64,000 nucleotides of DNA from an uncultured Selenomonadales bacterium (GCA_937901445.1 CALDHY010000030.1:5186-69185); one strand, 5' to 3'. Shown: positions 49,936-58,937, numbered from the stretch's first letter. Translations and numbers: made by a program. Notes: generated by a model not told the origin, from the letters alone.

Positions 49936-51201
49936 ATGTCCGGTGGAAAGCCCAAAATTGTTATAGTTGGCGGAGGATTCGGCGGGATTAAACTTGCCAA
50001 ACTTTTCGCCAAAGAAAATGTTGATATTACGATTGTTGACCGCCATAATTTTCATTTATTCCAGCCGCTTTTATATCAAGTTTCAACTTCCGTACTTTCG
50101 ACGGACGAAATTGCATATCCTATTCGTTCATTTTTCCGCAATAATAAAAATGTAAGTTTATTTATGGCAAAGGCGCAGGGCGTCGACCAAGAGCGAAATG
50201 TTTTGTTGACGAATCACGGCGAAATTTCCTATGATTATTTAATTTTAGCCGCCGGTGCCACGACAAATTTTTTCGGTATGAAAGAAGTTGAGGAACATTC
50301 TTTTGGAATGAAAACCTTGCAAGAGGCGTTACACATAAGAAATCACGTCCTGCACGAATTTGAACGCGCCTGCAAGCCGTACCGCACGCCTGAAGACAGA
50401 AAAAAGCGAATGACTTTTGTAGTTGTAGGCGGCGGACCAACAGGCGTTGAAGAAGCGGGCGCGCTTACAGAATTAATCGAAATTCAGAAAAAAGAAATTC
50501 ACGAGCTTGACTGGAACGATGTTAAAGTTTATCTGATTGAAGCAACAGATAAAGTTTTACCAATGATGACGCCTGATTTACAGGAAGAAACAGTTAAAGT
50601 TTTGCGAAAAAAAGGCGTCAACGTTATGTTGAATACGCAAGTTGTAGGTTACGACGGCGACGTTTTGAAATTGAAAAGCGGCGCGGAAATTCCAACAACA
50701 ACGGTAATTTGGGCGGCGGGCGTTCGCGCAGTTGACTTTATAAAAAATTGCGGCGGCGAATGTGCGCGCGACGGACGAATTTGGATTGAAGAAAATTTAA
50801 TGGTACGCGGTGCAGTTCATCAGAATGTTTTTGCCATTGGCGATTGCGCGGCGTTTATGCACGGCGATATGAAACGCCCCTTGCCGACGGTTGCGCCGGT
50901 TGCTACTCAAGAAGCGGTTGTTGTTCACAAAAATATTATGAAACTGATTAAAGGCGAAGGAAACCTTGAAAAATTCGTCTACAAAGATTTGGGCGCAATG
51001 GCAACCATCGGGCGCGGTAAAGCCGTTGTCAACCATCCGAAAATGACGGGATTTTTGGCGTGGTGCGCGTGGATGTTTGTACATTTAATAAGATTGGCGG
51101 GCGCACATACCAACTTTACCGTTGCGTTAAAGTGGACGTGGAATTTCTTTTCAGGAACGCGGCTCGGGCGAATTATCACGAATATAAAACTTGATCCTTA
51201 A
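49936..51201 (+). CDS. ndh: Type II NADH dehydrogenase-like FAD oxidoreductase
   Basis: The 421-residue enzyme transfers electrons from NADH to quinone without pumping protons. It has two Rossmann motifs: KIVIVGGGFGGIKLAKLF (FAD) and TFVVVGGGPTGVEEAGALTE (NADH). It also has the FAD motif VFAIGDCAAF and the LFQPLLYQVSTSVLS stretch. A C-terminal hydrophobic region (GFLAWCAWMFVHLIRLAG) suits membrane association. Monocistronic, with promoter and terminator. Confidence 0.92.
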   Translation: MSGGKPKIVIVGGGFGGIKLAKLFAKENVDITIVDRHNFHLFQPLLYQVSTSVLSTDEIAYPIRSFFRNNKNVSLFMAKAQGVDQERNVLLTNHGEISYDYLILAAGATTNFFGMKEVEEHSFGMKTLQEALHIRNHVLHEFERACKPYRTPEDRKKRMTFVVVGGGPTGVEEAGALTELIEIQKKEIHELDWNDVKVYLIEATDKVLPMMTPDLQEETVKVLRKKGVNVMLNTQVVGYDGDVLKLKSGAEIPTTTVIWAAGVRAVDFIKNCGGECARDGRIWIEENLMVRGAVHQNVFAIGDCAAFMHGDMKRPLPTVAPVATQEAVVVHKNIMKLIKGEGNLEKFVYKDLGAMATIGRGKAVVNHPKMTGFLAWCAWMFVHLIRLAGAHTNFTVALKWTWNFFSGTRLGRIITNIKLDP

Positions 51202-51210
51202 TAAAAAATT

Positions 51211-51243
51211 AACTCACAGATTGAAATTTTCTGTGAGTTTTTT
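51211..51243 (+). terminator. Terminator of ndh
   Basis: A perfect 10-bp stem AACTCACAGA/TCTGTGAGTT (51211-51220, 51230-51239) continues into T's. Being A-rich on the left, it may also serve the minus-strand CARF-HEPN gene. Confidence 0.9.
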
Positions 51244-51278
51244 GTTGAAATTTTTCTTAGTGTGTTGAAAAAAACTTT

Positions 51279-53420
51279 TTAGTACTGTCTGAAATTTACA
51301 AATTTGAAAGTTGAAACTTTCTTTGTAGAGCCGTCCGGCTCCGTAATTTCTGAAACGACGCGCTCACTTGTTGCCGCCATTACCGGAATTTTATTTTTTT
51401 TCAGTTCCTCAACCATTGCAACAGTATAATTAAATTCGCCTTGACAAAGTACGGCAACCGGCGCAAATTCTAAAATCGCTTGCAAATTTTTTATAACCAT
51501 GTCTTTAACTTGTTTTGCAGAAAAATTTGGCGACACTTCAGGGAAAGGTAAATCAACAATTCGCCCCAATTTTTCAGCCGCTGCTTTTTGTTCCGCGCTC
51601 CAATTTTCCGACGTGTGATTTGTATGATTTACAAAAATTTTTTCAACACTTATAATTTCTTTCGGCTCTTCAATTTCGGTAATTTCGGAAATTTCGATTT
51701 TTTCTATTGTTTCAATTTCATCAAGCCCGCTCTTAATAAAATCTTCCAAATCTTTTGCCGTCTCAAATTCGCCAATATCAAGGCGTGCGTGGTTGCTGTG
51801 GTTGCGCTCGTCCTTCAAAGTAAAATATTTTTCCATTACGCTGAAAAATTTTTCTTTATCCATTGCCAACCTAAAAATATTTTTCCTTAACATATAATCA
51901 AGCCGGAAAATTCTTGTATCGCCTTCATATGAAGCCAATTTTCCATTCAAATCGTTAGTTGGAAGATTCTTGAAAAGTACATTAAAACGTTTACTCGGTT
52001 TGGTGACTTGCAAAGATTTAATAGATTTAATAAATTCTTTAATCGGCAAAAGTTCAACTGATTCTAAATCTGACAGCAACGCGGGATTGTTCCAAATTTT
52101 ACTCAAAGTTTCAAGTTGCAAGCGCAGTTGATTTTCATTTGGAGCTTTTATTCCTGCCGACAAATTTTTTTCGATAACAATTTTTCCTTTCAAATTGTCG
52201 TAGTTGAAAATATCAGCTTGCACTGCCGGTACAGCAAATTTTTTTATCGATGAAAAATAATCCCCGCGTCCTTCATTCAAGGCATCAACTTGTTTTATAA
52301 AATCTGCGCGAGCAGTTTTAAAATCTTTATCGTCTTCAAGATAATTGTTCAGTACGTAAAAGCCCTCGTTCCTGTTATCTTTTTTCAAAATTTTATCGAC
52401 GGCTTCACGGTATTTATCTGTAAGTACAACAAATTTTTTGTAAATGTATTCCGGCACGCGCTCGGTATAAAGCGTCAACGCCTGTTGCAAGTAGCCGTGT
52501 TCAACGCACCAACGAATTATTTTTAAATCGTCTTGCCCGCGCGTTGCTATAAGCATAGAATATTTTTCACGAATTTTGCCAATAAGCCGCTCCATTAAAA
52601 TATCCTGTACATTTTCAATATTGGTTTCAAAATCGTTAATTGCGTCATGCAGATTTTCAATCGCCGCCTTAAATTGCCCGTAACGGCAAAGTTTTATTGC
52701 TTCTGCAAAATTTTCCATTGCGCCGGTTAATTTTTTCGGCTGTTCAGATTGTTCAATACCGGCGTAATATTTTTTCAACGCCTCGACGCTGCCGAAATTT
52801 ATAAATTCTTCGACGCCGGAAATTAACTGAAACAAATCATAAATATTTTTGACTTCCTCAACGGTACTTTTTTTATCTTTGCCTTTGTAATTTGAATAAA
52901 TCAGCCTCCCGATTTTTATACCGCTGTATTCAAGCAGGCGGATAACATCCAGCATAAGCATATTAATATGACGCATTCCGCCGGTTAAATCGACGTGCAA
53001 AACAATTTCTCTATTTTCAGCGTACTCTTGAATCATTTTTGCTATAGCTGCCACGCTTTTCAAATTTTCATCGCCGGTTAAATCTTCGTCAAAGTTATAA
53101 GTTGTATATTCAACATTCGGCAAAAATTTTTTCATACGGTTTGTAAAATAATCCAGATGCGTTACAGTTGGATTATTTTCAATAAGAATTAATTTTTTTT
53201 CGTCAATTTTGCCGTCATTATCGACGCCGCGAATTTTTTTGGACGCCAAAATAAAAATCCTTGAAATTTCATCTTCGTTTTTCAGAATATAACGCACGGC
53301 AGATTCATTGGTTGTATGTGTTTTTTCGCTGCCTTTTATGTTGTCATATTCGACTTCAGAAACTTTACCGCCAAAAACTTTCACATCGCTTAAAAAAGTC
53401 AACAAAATATGTTCAGCCAT
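51279..53420 (-). CDS. CARF-HEPN protein with extra C-terminal ring-nuclease-like domain
   Basis: The 713-residue protein has three parts. Residues ~1-220 form a CARF-type Rossmann sensor of the Csx1/Csx2 (TM1812) kind: NESAVRYIL, LHVDLTGGMRHINMLML and IYSNYKGK. A helical middle leads to a HEPN RNase site, R-x4-H in ERNHSNHAR (about Arg539/His544). After an acidic linker, residues ~598-713 form a further alpha/beta domain (NHTSENWSAEQKAAAEKLG, RIVDLPFPEVSP, VAVLCQGEFNYTVAM, PVMAATSERVV). This resembles small stand-alone proteins found beside type III CRISPR loci, some of which are ring nucleases (from memory, unverified). Cyclic oligoadenylate binding is inferred. GGGGAG precedes the ATG; 12 bp separate it from its paralogue. 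Confidence 0.75.
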   Translation of the reverse strand: MAEHILLTFLSDVKVFGGKVSEVEYDNIKGSEKTHTTNESAVRYILKNEDEISRIFILASKKIRGVDNDGKIDEKKLILIENNPTVTHLDYFTNRMKKFLPNVEYTTYNFDEDLTGDENLKSVAAIAKMIQEYAENREIVLHVDLTGGMRHINMLMLDVIRLLEYSGIKIGRLIYSNYKGKDKKSTVEEVKNIYDLFQLISGVEEFINFGSVEALKKYYAGIEQSEQPKKLTGAMENFAEAIKLCRYGQFKAAIENLHDAINDFETNIENVQDILMERLIGKIREKYSMLIATRGQDDLKIIRWCVEHGYLQQALTLYTERVPEYIYKKFVVLTDKYREAVDKILKKDNRNEGFYVLNNYLEDDKDFKTARADFIKQVDALNEGRGDYFSSIKKFAVPAVQADIFNYDNLKGKIVIEKNLSAGIKAPNENQLRLQLETLSKIWNNPALLSDLESVELLPIKEFIKSIKSLQVTKPSKRFNVLFKNLPTNDLNGKLASYEGDTRIFRLDYMLRKNIFRLAMDKEKFFSVMEKYFTLKDERNHSNHARLDIGEFETAKDLEDFIKSGLDEIETIEKIEISEITEIEEPKEIISVEKIFVNHTNHTSENWSAEQKAAAEKLGRIVDLPFPEVSPNFSAKQVKDMVIKNLQAILEFAPVAVLCQGEFNYTVAMVEELKKNKIPVMAATSERVVSEITEPDGSTKKVSTFKFVNFRQY

Positions 53421-53432
53421 AAAATCACTCCC

Positions 53433-55148
53433 CTAAATTTTTTCAAGTTCGTTAAGATAATCGACAATCATTTTTTCAAGGTCGGAAATTTCTTTGCGCT
53501 CGATATTGTTTGCGTGATTTAAGCGGTTACGCTCCTGCCGTATTTCGTAGTAGCCGTTCAAAAGTTTCAAAATTTCTTCTTGATTGGTGATTTTAGATCT
53601 TGCAACGCCATTTTTCAGCATTTCCCTATAAATTGCTGCGCGATTTTCCCATTTTGGCGCAGCGTTTTCTTCAAGCTTTTTCAGTACAATATTAAGCGCG
53701 TTTATTTTGTCTATATTTAAAATTCCCAAAAGAGATTCTGCGCGCAAGTCGGCGATAACGGCAAAAATTTTATCGTAGTCTAAGGTGCGCAGGTACTCAA
53801 AAAATTTTTTCTTGCAGGGTCTTTCCTTGTACAAAAATTGAAGCGCGTCAAACAACAGCGGATATTTTTTCTTAAATTCATTGACAGATAATTTACTTCC
53901 AACACAAAGAGAAAACGCGCCGTAAGCTCTTGAATGCTCGTCAACCAGATTTTTTAAGTTACCGTAGCTTTTTGAAATTAATTTTTCTGCTATTGGACTT
54001 GGCAAATTTTTTAAGATACGCCTTAAATCTCTACAAAAAATATTCAGCAATTCGTGGTCAACTTGTAATTTATTTTTGCGCTGATAGGCGATTATAAAAT
54101 GTTGTTGCCATTCCCGCCCGAATGTTATCCCGTCGTTTTCGGCGTCCTTTATAATCAATTCGCTTGTCGGCTCAAAAATTTTTCTGTTGATAATTTCTTC
54201 CGGCAACCATTCGGTACAAAGTGTCATTGCCTGTTGCCAAAAACCTTTTTTCATACACCAACGAATAATATCGGGGCGGGTTGCTTTACCCTTTATTAAA
54301 TTTCCGTACTCAAATTCAATGGTGTCAATAATTTTAGAGAAAAGTTCGCTTTTAATATCTTTTATTGTTGTTTCACGAAAAATTTTAATTTGTTCGCCGA
54401 GATTTTTTAAATCGCCTTCGATATCTGCCGTACGACAAATTTTTATAGTTTCAGAAAAATGTTTCATGGCGTCCAGAAGTTTTGAAGTTGCAGCGTCAGA
54501 ATTTCCCTCAAAGTATTCCATAAGAGCCTCCACGCTGCCAAACTTTACAAATTCATCTGCGCCGGTTATCAGCGTAAAAACTTTTTGAATTTCGTTTGCG
54601 CGGTAGACAATTTTTTTGGCGGGATCTGAATAAAGAATTGCGCCAATTTCAATTCCCCTGTACCGCAACAGTTGAATAATTGACAGCATAAGCATTGAAG
54701 TATGACGAAAACCGCCTGTCATATCTGCGTGAACAATAATTTTTTCGGTTGGGAAATTCTTTGCATAATTTGTAACGGCGTTTGCAATTTCGGCTATCTG
54801 CAAAATATTTTTTTCCAAATCTCTATCGTCCGAATAATCTTGCTCCACAAATTTATCTTTAAGGTACGGGAACTCTTTGAGAATACGCCGCTTCAAAAAA
54901 TCTATGTGTTTGATTTTCCCAAATTCAGTTTCTGCCGCTACAAAATCATTTTTAACTTTATCGCTTGTTATGAAGAAAATTTTTGATAAAGAATCACTGC
55001 CGAGCATCCTTTCAACATAGACAACGGCGGATTCATTTGTTTGTATTGAAGAATAAGGCGCGCCTTTTATATCAGGGTAAACTATAGGATTTTTAAGGTA
55101 GACTTCGTTGACAACGCTCACGAACGCCAACATTATATTTTTCGCCAA
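53433..55148 (-). CDS. CARF-HEPN protein (Csx1/Csm6-like), first of the tandem pair
   Basis: The protein of about 572 residues is a paralogue of the next gene. Shared blocks are TNESAVVYV, VHADMTGGFRHTSMLMLSII, FGSVEALMEYFEG and IIRWCMKKGFWQQAMTL. The N-terminal CARF-like Rossmann sensor is followed by a long helical region. A C-terminal HEPN motif, R-x4-H in ERNRLNHAN (about Arg540/His545), should be the RNase site. It lacks the extra C-terminal domain of its neighbour. I favour TTG 55148, 7 nt after AGGAAG; GTG 55157 is too close to that site, and ATG 55133 is a third option. No cas10, cas6 or array is in the window. Confidence 0.75.
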   Translation of the reverse strand: MAKNIMLAFVSVVNEVYLKNPIVYPDIKGAPYSSIQTNESAVVYVERMLGSDSLSKIFFITSDKVKNDFVAAETEFGKIKHIDFLKRRILKEFPYLKDKFVEQDYSDDRDLEKNILQIAEIANAVTNYAKNFPTEKIIVHADMTGGFRHTSMLMLSIIQLLRYRGIEIGAILYSDPAKKIVYRANEIQKVFTLITGADEFVKFGSVEALMEYFEGNSDAATSKLLDAMKHFSETIKICRTADIEGDLKNLGEQIKIFRETTIKDIKSELFSKIIDTIEFEYGNLIKGKATRPDIIRWCMKKGFWQQAMTLCTEWLPEEIINRKIFEPTSELIIKDAENDGITFGREWQQHFIIAYQRKNKLQVDHELLNIFCRDLRRILKNLPSPIAEKLISKSYGNLKNLVDEHSRAYGAFSLCVGSKLSVNEFKKKYPLLFDALQFLYKERPCKKKFFEYLRTLDYDKIFAVIADLRAESLLGILNIDKINALNIVLKKLEENAAPKWENRAAIYREMLKNGVARSKITNQEEILKLLNGYYEIRQERNRLNHANNIERKEISDLEKMIVDYLNELEKI

Positions 55149-55269
55149 AAAATTCACTTCCTATACTTTTAAATTTTTAAGATTATATAACATCCCCAAA
55201 AATAAAAAAAGTTGTACCCAATATATTTGTTATGTTAAAATGTTAAAAATTTTTTAAGGGGGCGGCAAC

Positions 55270-56538
55270 TTGTTTACAGATTTACACATACACAGCACGG
55301 CAAGCGACGGCACGGACGCGCCTGAAGTCATTGTTCAGAAAATTTGCGGCGCAACCGGAATTAAAATTTTTGCGTTGACTGACCACGATACAATTTCCGG
55401 CGTTGAAAAGATTGAGGCGGCAATTCCTGCCGGTACTTTTTTTATTCACGGCGTCGAATTTTCCTGCAAGACGGAGCGCGGCTTTAAGTGTCACATTTTG
55501 GCTTACTTTTACGATTCAACCAACGCTGACTTTCAAAAAATCCTTCTGCAAGGTAAAAATCTTCACGCCGAAAAACTCTCGCGCAGATTAAATTTTCTTG
55601 CCGAATTGTACGGGATAAAATTTGCCGAAAATGACGTTGCCGAACTAAGCAAAAATGAAGTTGTCGGCAAGCCGCACATTGTAAATTTTGTGGCTGAAAA
55701 ATTCGGCTTTGACAAGAAAAAAATTTATGACGATTTGCGCAAATGTAAATTTAGTTCACGGCTTGACGCGCGCGCGGTAATTGCCGCAATAAAAAATTCC
55801 GGCGGCGTGGCAATTTGGGCGCACCCGCTCGGCGGCGAAGGCGAAAAAATTTTATCTCAAGCCGAATTTCAAGAAAGATTTGACGAACTGAAAAATTTGG
55901 GAATTGAAGGGCTTGAGTGTTTATATTCCCGCTACAATAACGCGCAGGAAAATTTTTTGGTTGAAACTGCGCGACAAAATAATTTGTACATTTCCGGCGG
56001 CAGCGATTATCACGGCAAAAATAAAACTGTTGCGCTCGGCGAATTGGGAACCGAAAAGCCGCACGTCAAAATTTTTCAACTTACGATTTTACAAAAAATT
56101 TTTGAGTGTCATAAAAATTTGCGCGTAAGAAAAGCCTTTGAAGTTGCAAAAACTGCGCACGGCGGGCAATTCGATAAAGCGGGCGTTGAATATATTTTTC
56201 ACCCAATGACGGTTGCGCTAAATTTTGGCGGCGATGATTCGGCAATAATTGTTTCGCTGTTACACGACGTGGCAGAAGATACAAGCTTGACGGTTGAAAA
56301 TCTGCGCGAGGAAATTAATTTGACAGCGGCTGAAGTTAGCGCGTTGAAACTTTTGACGCACGATAAAGCCGTTGACTACTTCGACTACATAAAAAAAATA
56401 AAATCAAATGCACTTGCCGCCAAAGTTAAAACAGCAGACCTTGAAAATAACTCTGACTTGTCGAGAATTGCGGCTCCGACCGAAAAAGATTTTAGCCGCG
56501 TCGAAAAGTACCGGCAAGCCTTGAATATCTTGAAATAA
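55270..56538 (+). CDS. PHP-domain phosphoesterase fused to a RelA/SpoT-type HD hydrolase domain
   Basis: The 422-residue protein joins two hydrolases. Residues 1-280 are a PHP domain of the TrpH/nucleoside-3',5'-bisphosphate phosphatase type: DLHIHSTASDGTDAPEVIV, ALTDHDTISG, VEFSCKTERGFKCHIL, AIWAHPLGGEG and ISGGSDYHGKNK. Residues ~285-422 match the HD hydrolase of SpoT/Mesh1: AHGGQFDKAGVEYIFHPMTV, then LLHDVAEDTS (His332-Asp333) and VKTADLENNSDLSR. No synthetase domain is present. The start is TTG 55270 after AAGGGGGCGG. It is divergent from the CARF-HEPN pair across a 121-bp gap. Likely substrates are pAp-like and (p)ppGpp-like nucleotides (inference). Confidence 0.85.
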   Translation: MFTDLHIHSTASDGTDAPEVIVQKICGATGIKIFALTDHDTISGVEKIEAAIPAGTFFIHGVEFSCKTERGFKCHILAYFYDSTNADFQKILLQGKNLHAEKLSRRLNFLAELYGIKFAENDVAELSKNEVVGKPHIVNFVAEKFGFDKKKIYDDLRKCKFSSRLDARAVIAAIKNSGGVAIWAHPLGGEGEKILSQAEFQERFDELKNLGIEGLECLYSRYNNAQENFLVETARQNNLYISGGSDYHGKNKTVALGELGTEKPHVKIFQLTILQKIFECHKNLRVRKAFEVAKTAHGGQFDKAGVEYIFHPMTVALNFGGDDSAIIVSLLHDVAEDTSLTVENLREEINLTAAEVSALKLLTHDKAVDYFDYIKKIKSNALAAKVKTADLENNSDLSRIAAPTEKDFSRVEKYRQALNILK

Positions 56539-56544
56539 AAAATT

Positions 56545-56575
56545 GCGGCGTAGCAAAAAAACTGCGCCGCTTTTT
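56545..56575. terminator. Bidirectional terminator after the PHP-HD gene
   Basis: GCGGCGTAG/CTGCGCCGC (56545-56553, 56562-56570, one G-U pair) with T5 on the plus side, and an AATTTTTT tract on the minus side for the AAA+ gene. Confidence 0.8.
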
Positions 56576-56592
56576 GATTGAAAAAAATTTTG

Positions 56593-58677
56593 CTATTCTT
56601 TAGCTTTTAAATTAAAACCGATTTTCTTTTTGTTGTCCGAATACTGCGCGACGACGTTTACTTCAAAATCTTCAACCTTGAGTTGTAAAAGTTCATCGCG
56701 TCCAATTTCCTTGCCTTCATTTTCAGTAACGATTCTTTGAGATTGTTTCAACAGTGCCTGTTCCAACAAATTCCTGACAAAACGCCCGTTGCCGAAATCT
56801 TCCTTGTTGCAAACTTTTGAAAAAATTTCGTAGCAGTGCTTTTCAATTTCGGGGTTAAGTTCAAAGCCTTTGTTTTTCGCCATAAGTTGAAGAATCTGCA
56901 AAAGTTCGGCGGCGTTGTAATTTGGAAAATCCACGTGAAAGGCAATTCGACTGCGCAAGCCTTCATTTCTTGACAAAAAGTTTTTCATCTTTTCGGGATA
57001 ACCGGCAAAAATTACAATTACGTCGTTCCTGTGATTTTCCATTTCCTGTACGATTGTATTAATTGCCTCATCGCCGTAAAGCCCCTCTCTGTCTTCAAGG
57101 AGCGAATAAGCCTCATCAATGAAGAGTACGCCGCCCTTTGCAAGCTTGAATTGGCGTTTAACTTTCGGTGCTGTGTGTCCTACGTATTCGCCGACTAAAT
57201 CTGCGCGACCGCACTCGATAAATTCGCCGGTATGTAAAATTCCTTCCTTGCTCAAAATTTCCGCCAATAATCTTGCAACGCTGGTTTTTGCGCTGCCGGG
57301 GTTGCCGGTAAAAACCATGTGCAAGCTTGTTTGATGTTGTTCAAGACCGAGCGTCGAGCGGATTTTTTGAACTTTTGCGTTGCCGATTATTTGATTGATA
57401 ATTTTCTTAATTTCAGTCAAGCCAATCATATCTTGCAACCGTTGATAGGCATCTTTGGCGGTTAATTCTGAACGCATAATCATAAGGCGGCTTGCCTGTT
57501 TGTAGGCGGTGTACGTGTTGTTTCTCAAGCTGTCGCGCAGGATTGAACTATAAATTTTGTGCAAATCTGAAGGGTAGAAACTGACTTTATTGCCGAGAAA
57601 AACTTCAACGTTGGTTTCTTTGAGTTCAACTTTGCCGTGTTTTATTATATCGCTAAGATACGCCGCCGCCTCTGCGCGGTTGCCGGAGCCTTCGTTGACT
57701 TCGACAAGGTAAATATCTTCCTGCAAATTTTGTATAAATTTTGTGGCAAAGCCGGGATTTTCTGTTATTTCAAGGAAAATAAACAAGGTATTTTGTTGGT
57801 GCTTGCGTACGAGTTCGGCAAATTCTTTAACGACGCGCTCATAGCAAGTGGCGTAATTTCTATGTTCATCCTTTGAGCCGCGCAGTTCGATAATAATTGT
57901 GTTTCCGGCTGATTGATCAAAAATGCTGTCTAAGTCACATTCGCAGTAGCAATGCTCGGTTACTTCAGAAATGAGAGTGATACTGCGCCCGACTAATCTT
58001 TTGTTTTCATAAAGGGCGTGGCAAATTAAATCTGCCATTTGTTTTGCGCCTTGAGAATTTTTGGCAGAAAATTTATAGTGGACGGGGTGCCCGTAAAATT
58101 TTTTTGGATTTTCAGCTGAATAAATTCTTTCCAGTTCGTCAATCAAAGTTTTATCCGCCATTAATTTTTTTGCTTTGTTGCGCGCTTGAGTAAGGGTAAA
58201 TTTCTTTTCGTCAAAAAGTGCTTCTTCAACTTTAAATTCTTCGTTGTTGAAATAGTTCAAAGTAAAGTTTCTGTGTTGCTGAAGGTTGCCGCGCTCCCAG
58301 TGGCTGCGATAAGTGAAATAATCTGAACGCTCGGCGGCTGTCAAACATTTTTGCGCCTGTGACGGCAAAATTTCGCGCAGGCTTTTTACTTTTATATCTT
58401 CCAATAAAAAATTATCGTCAGAAAAAACTTTCTTCAAGAATTTTGTTAATTCGGCGGCAGTAATTCTGGTTAGTGAATCTGTACCAATTAATAATCGAAA
58501 TTCGCCGATTTTTGCGCTGTAAATCGAAATTGCAAAGTTTGCCGCGTCCAAGAGATATTCATTTAAATCTTGAATTATGGATTCGCCCCAATTCCTTTTT
58601 GCACTGCAATTCATATTTTGTATAATGGTTCCTTCGCTTTCGCTGTCAAAAGTTATATGACAATCATAAAATTGCAT
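56593..58677 (-). CDS. CbbX/SpoVK-type AAA+ ATPase with long N-terminal region
   Basis: The 694-residue protein has a C-terminal CbbX/EccA-like AAA+ module: MIGLTEIKKIINQIIGNAKV, Walker A TGNPGSAKTSVARLLAEILS (Lys464, Ala in place of the usual second Gly), Walker B GVLFIDEAYSLLED, and the pore-side YVGHTAPKVK. Sensor and arginine regions are in RNEGLRSRIAFHVDFPNY. The N-terminal ~400 residues include a degenerate nucleotide-binding-like region (TIIIELRGSKDEHRN, NTLFIFLEITENPG). Such ATPases remodel protein partners; the client here is unknown. GGGAGG precedes the ATG. It neighbours the PHP-HD and CARF-HEPN genes. Confidence 0.85.
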   Translation of the reverse strand: MQFYDCHITFDSESEGTIIQNMNCSAKRNWGESIIQDLNEYLLDAANFAISIYSAKIGEFRLLIGTDSLTRITAAELTKFLKKVFSDDNFLLEDIKVKSLREILPSQAQKCLTAAERSDYFTYRSHWERGNLQQHRNFTLNYFNNEEFKVEEALFDEKKFTLTQARNKAKKLMADKTLIDELERIYSAENPKKFYGHPVHYKFSAKNSQGAKQMADLICHALYENKRLVGRSITLISEVTEHCYCECDLDSIFDQSAGNTIIIELRGSKDEHRNYATCYERVVKEFAELVRKHQQNTLFIFLEITENPGFATKFIQNLQEDIYLVEVNEGSGNRAEAAAYLSDIIKHGKVELKETNVEVFLGNKVSFYPSDLHKIYSSILRDSLRNNTYTAYKQASRLMIMRSELTAKDAYQRLQDMIGLTEIKKIINQIIGNAKVQKIRSTLGLEQHQTSLHMVFTGNPGSAKTSVARLLAEILSKEGILHTGEFIECGRADLVGEYVGHTAPKVKRQFKLAKGGVLFIDEAYSLLEDREGLYGDEAINTIVQEMENHRNDVIVIFAGYPEKMKNFLSRNEGLRSRIAFHVDFPNYNAAELLQILQLMAKNKGFELNPEIEKHCYEIFSKVCNKEDFGNGRFVRNLLEQALLKQSQRIVTENEGKEIGRDELLQLKVEDFEVNVVAQYSDNKKKIGFNLKAKE

Positions 58678-58752
58678 TGTTGTTGCCTCCCAAATATTAA
58701 ACGATAGAATGTATAACTTAGCGGCACATTATAATTTTTTCCACTAATTTTA

Positions 58753-58821
58753 CTATAGCTTTTCATCTTTGAAAATACGCCGCCGCAAAATTTTTTGGTC
58801 AGACAGTAAATCGTCTGTCAT
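58753..58821 (-). CDS. Possible 22-residue small protein upstream of the AAA+ gene
   Basis: ATG 58821 lies 8 nt after AAGGGAG and opens a 22-codon frame (MTDDLLSDQKILRRRIFKDE plus KL), ending in tandem TAG TAA. An extended -10 (TGCTATAAT) sits about 40 bp upstream on the same strand. The peptide is charged and helical. It lies 75 bp ahead of the AAA+ gene. It could be a leader peptide or a small partner; no homologue recalled. The rest of the 58678-59032 gap holds the terminator at 58938 and AT-rich DNA. Confidence 0.45.
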   Translation of the reverse strand: MTDDLLSDQKILRRRIFKDEKL

Positions 58822-58937
58822 TTTGGACACTCCCTTAAATTTCTTCAATAAAATTATAGCATTTTCAATCAAAAAAATCTTTACCGCGCCGGTAAATTAT
58901 TCAGCCGTCATTAAATAAATTTTTAGCATACAAATTA

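Noticed and set aside
58790-58822. Inverted repeat GACAG/CTGTC as an operator
   Set aside because: The arms are only five bases and coincide with the start of the 22-codon frame; no evidence for a binding site.
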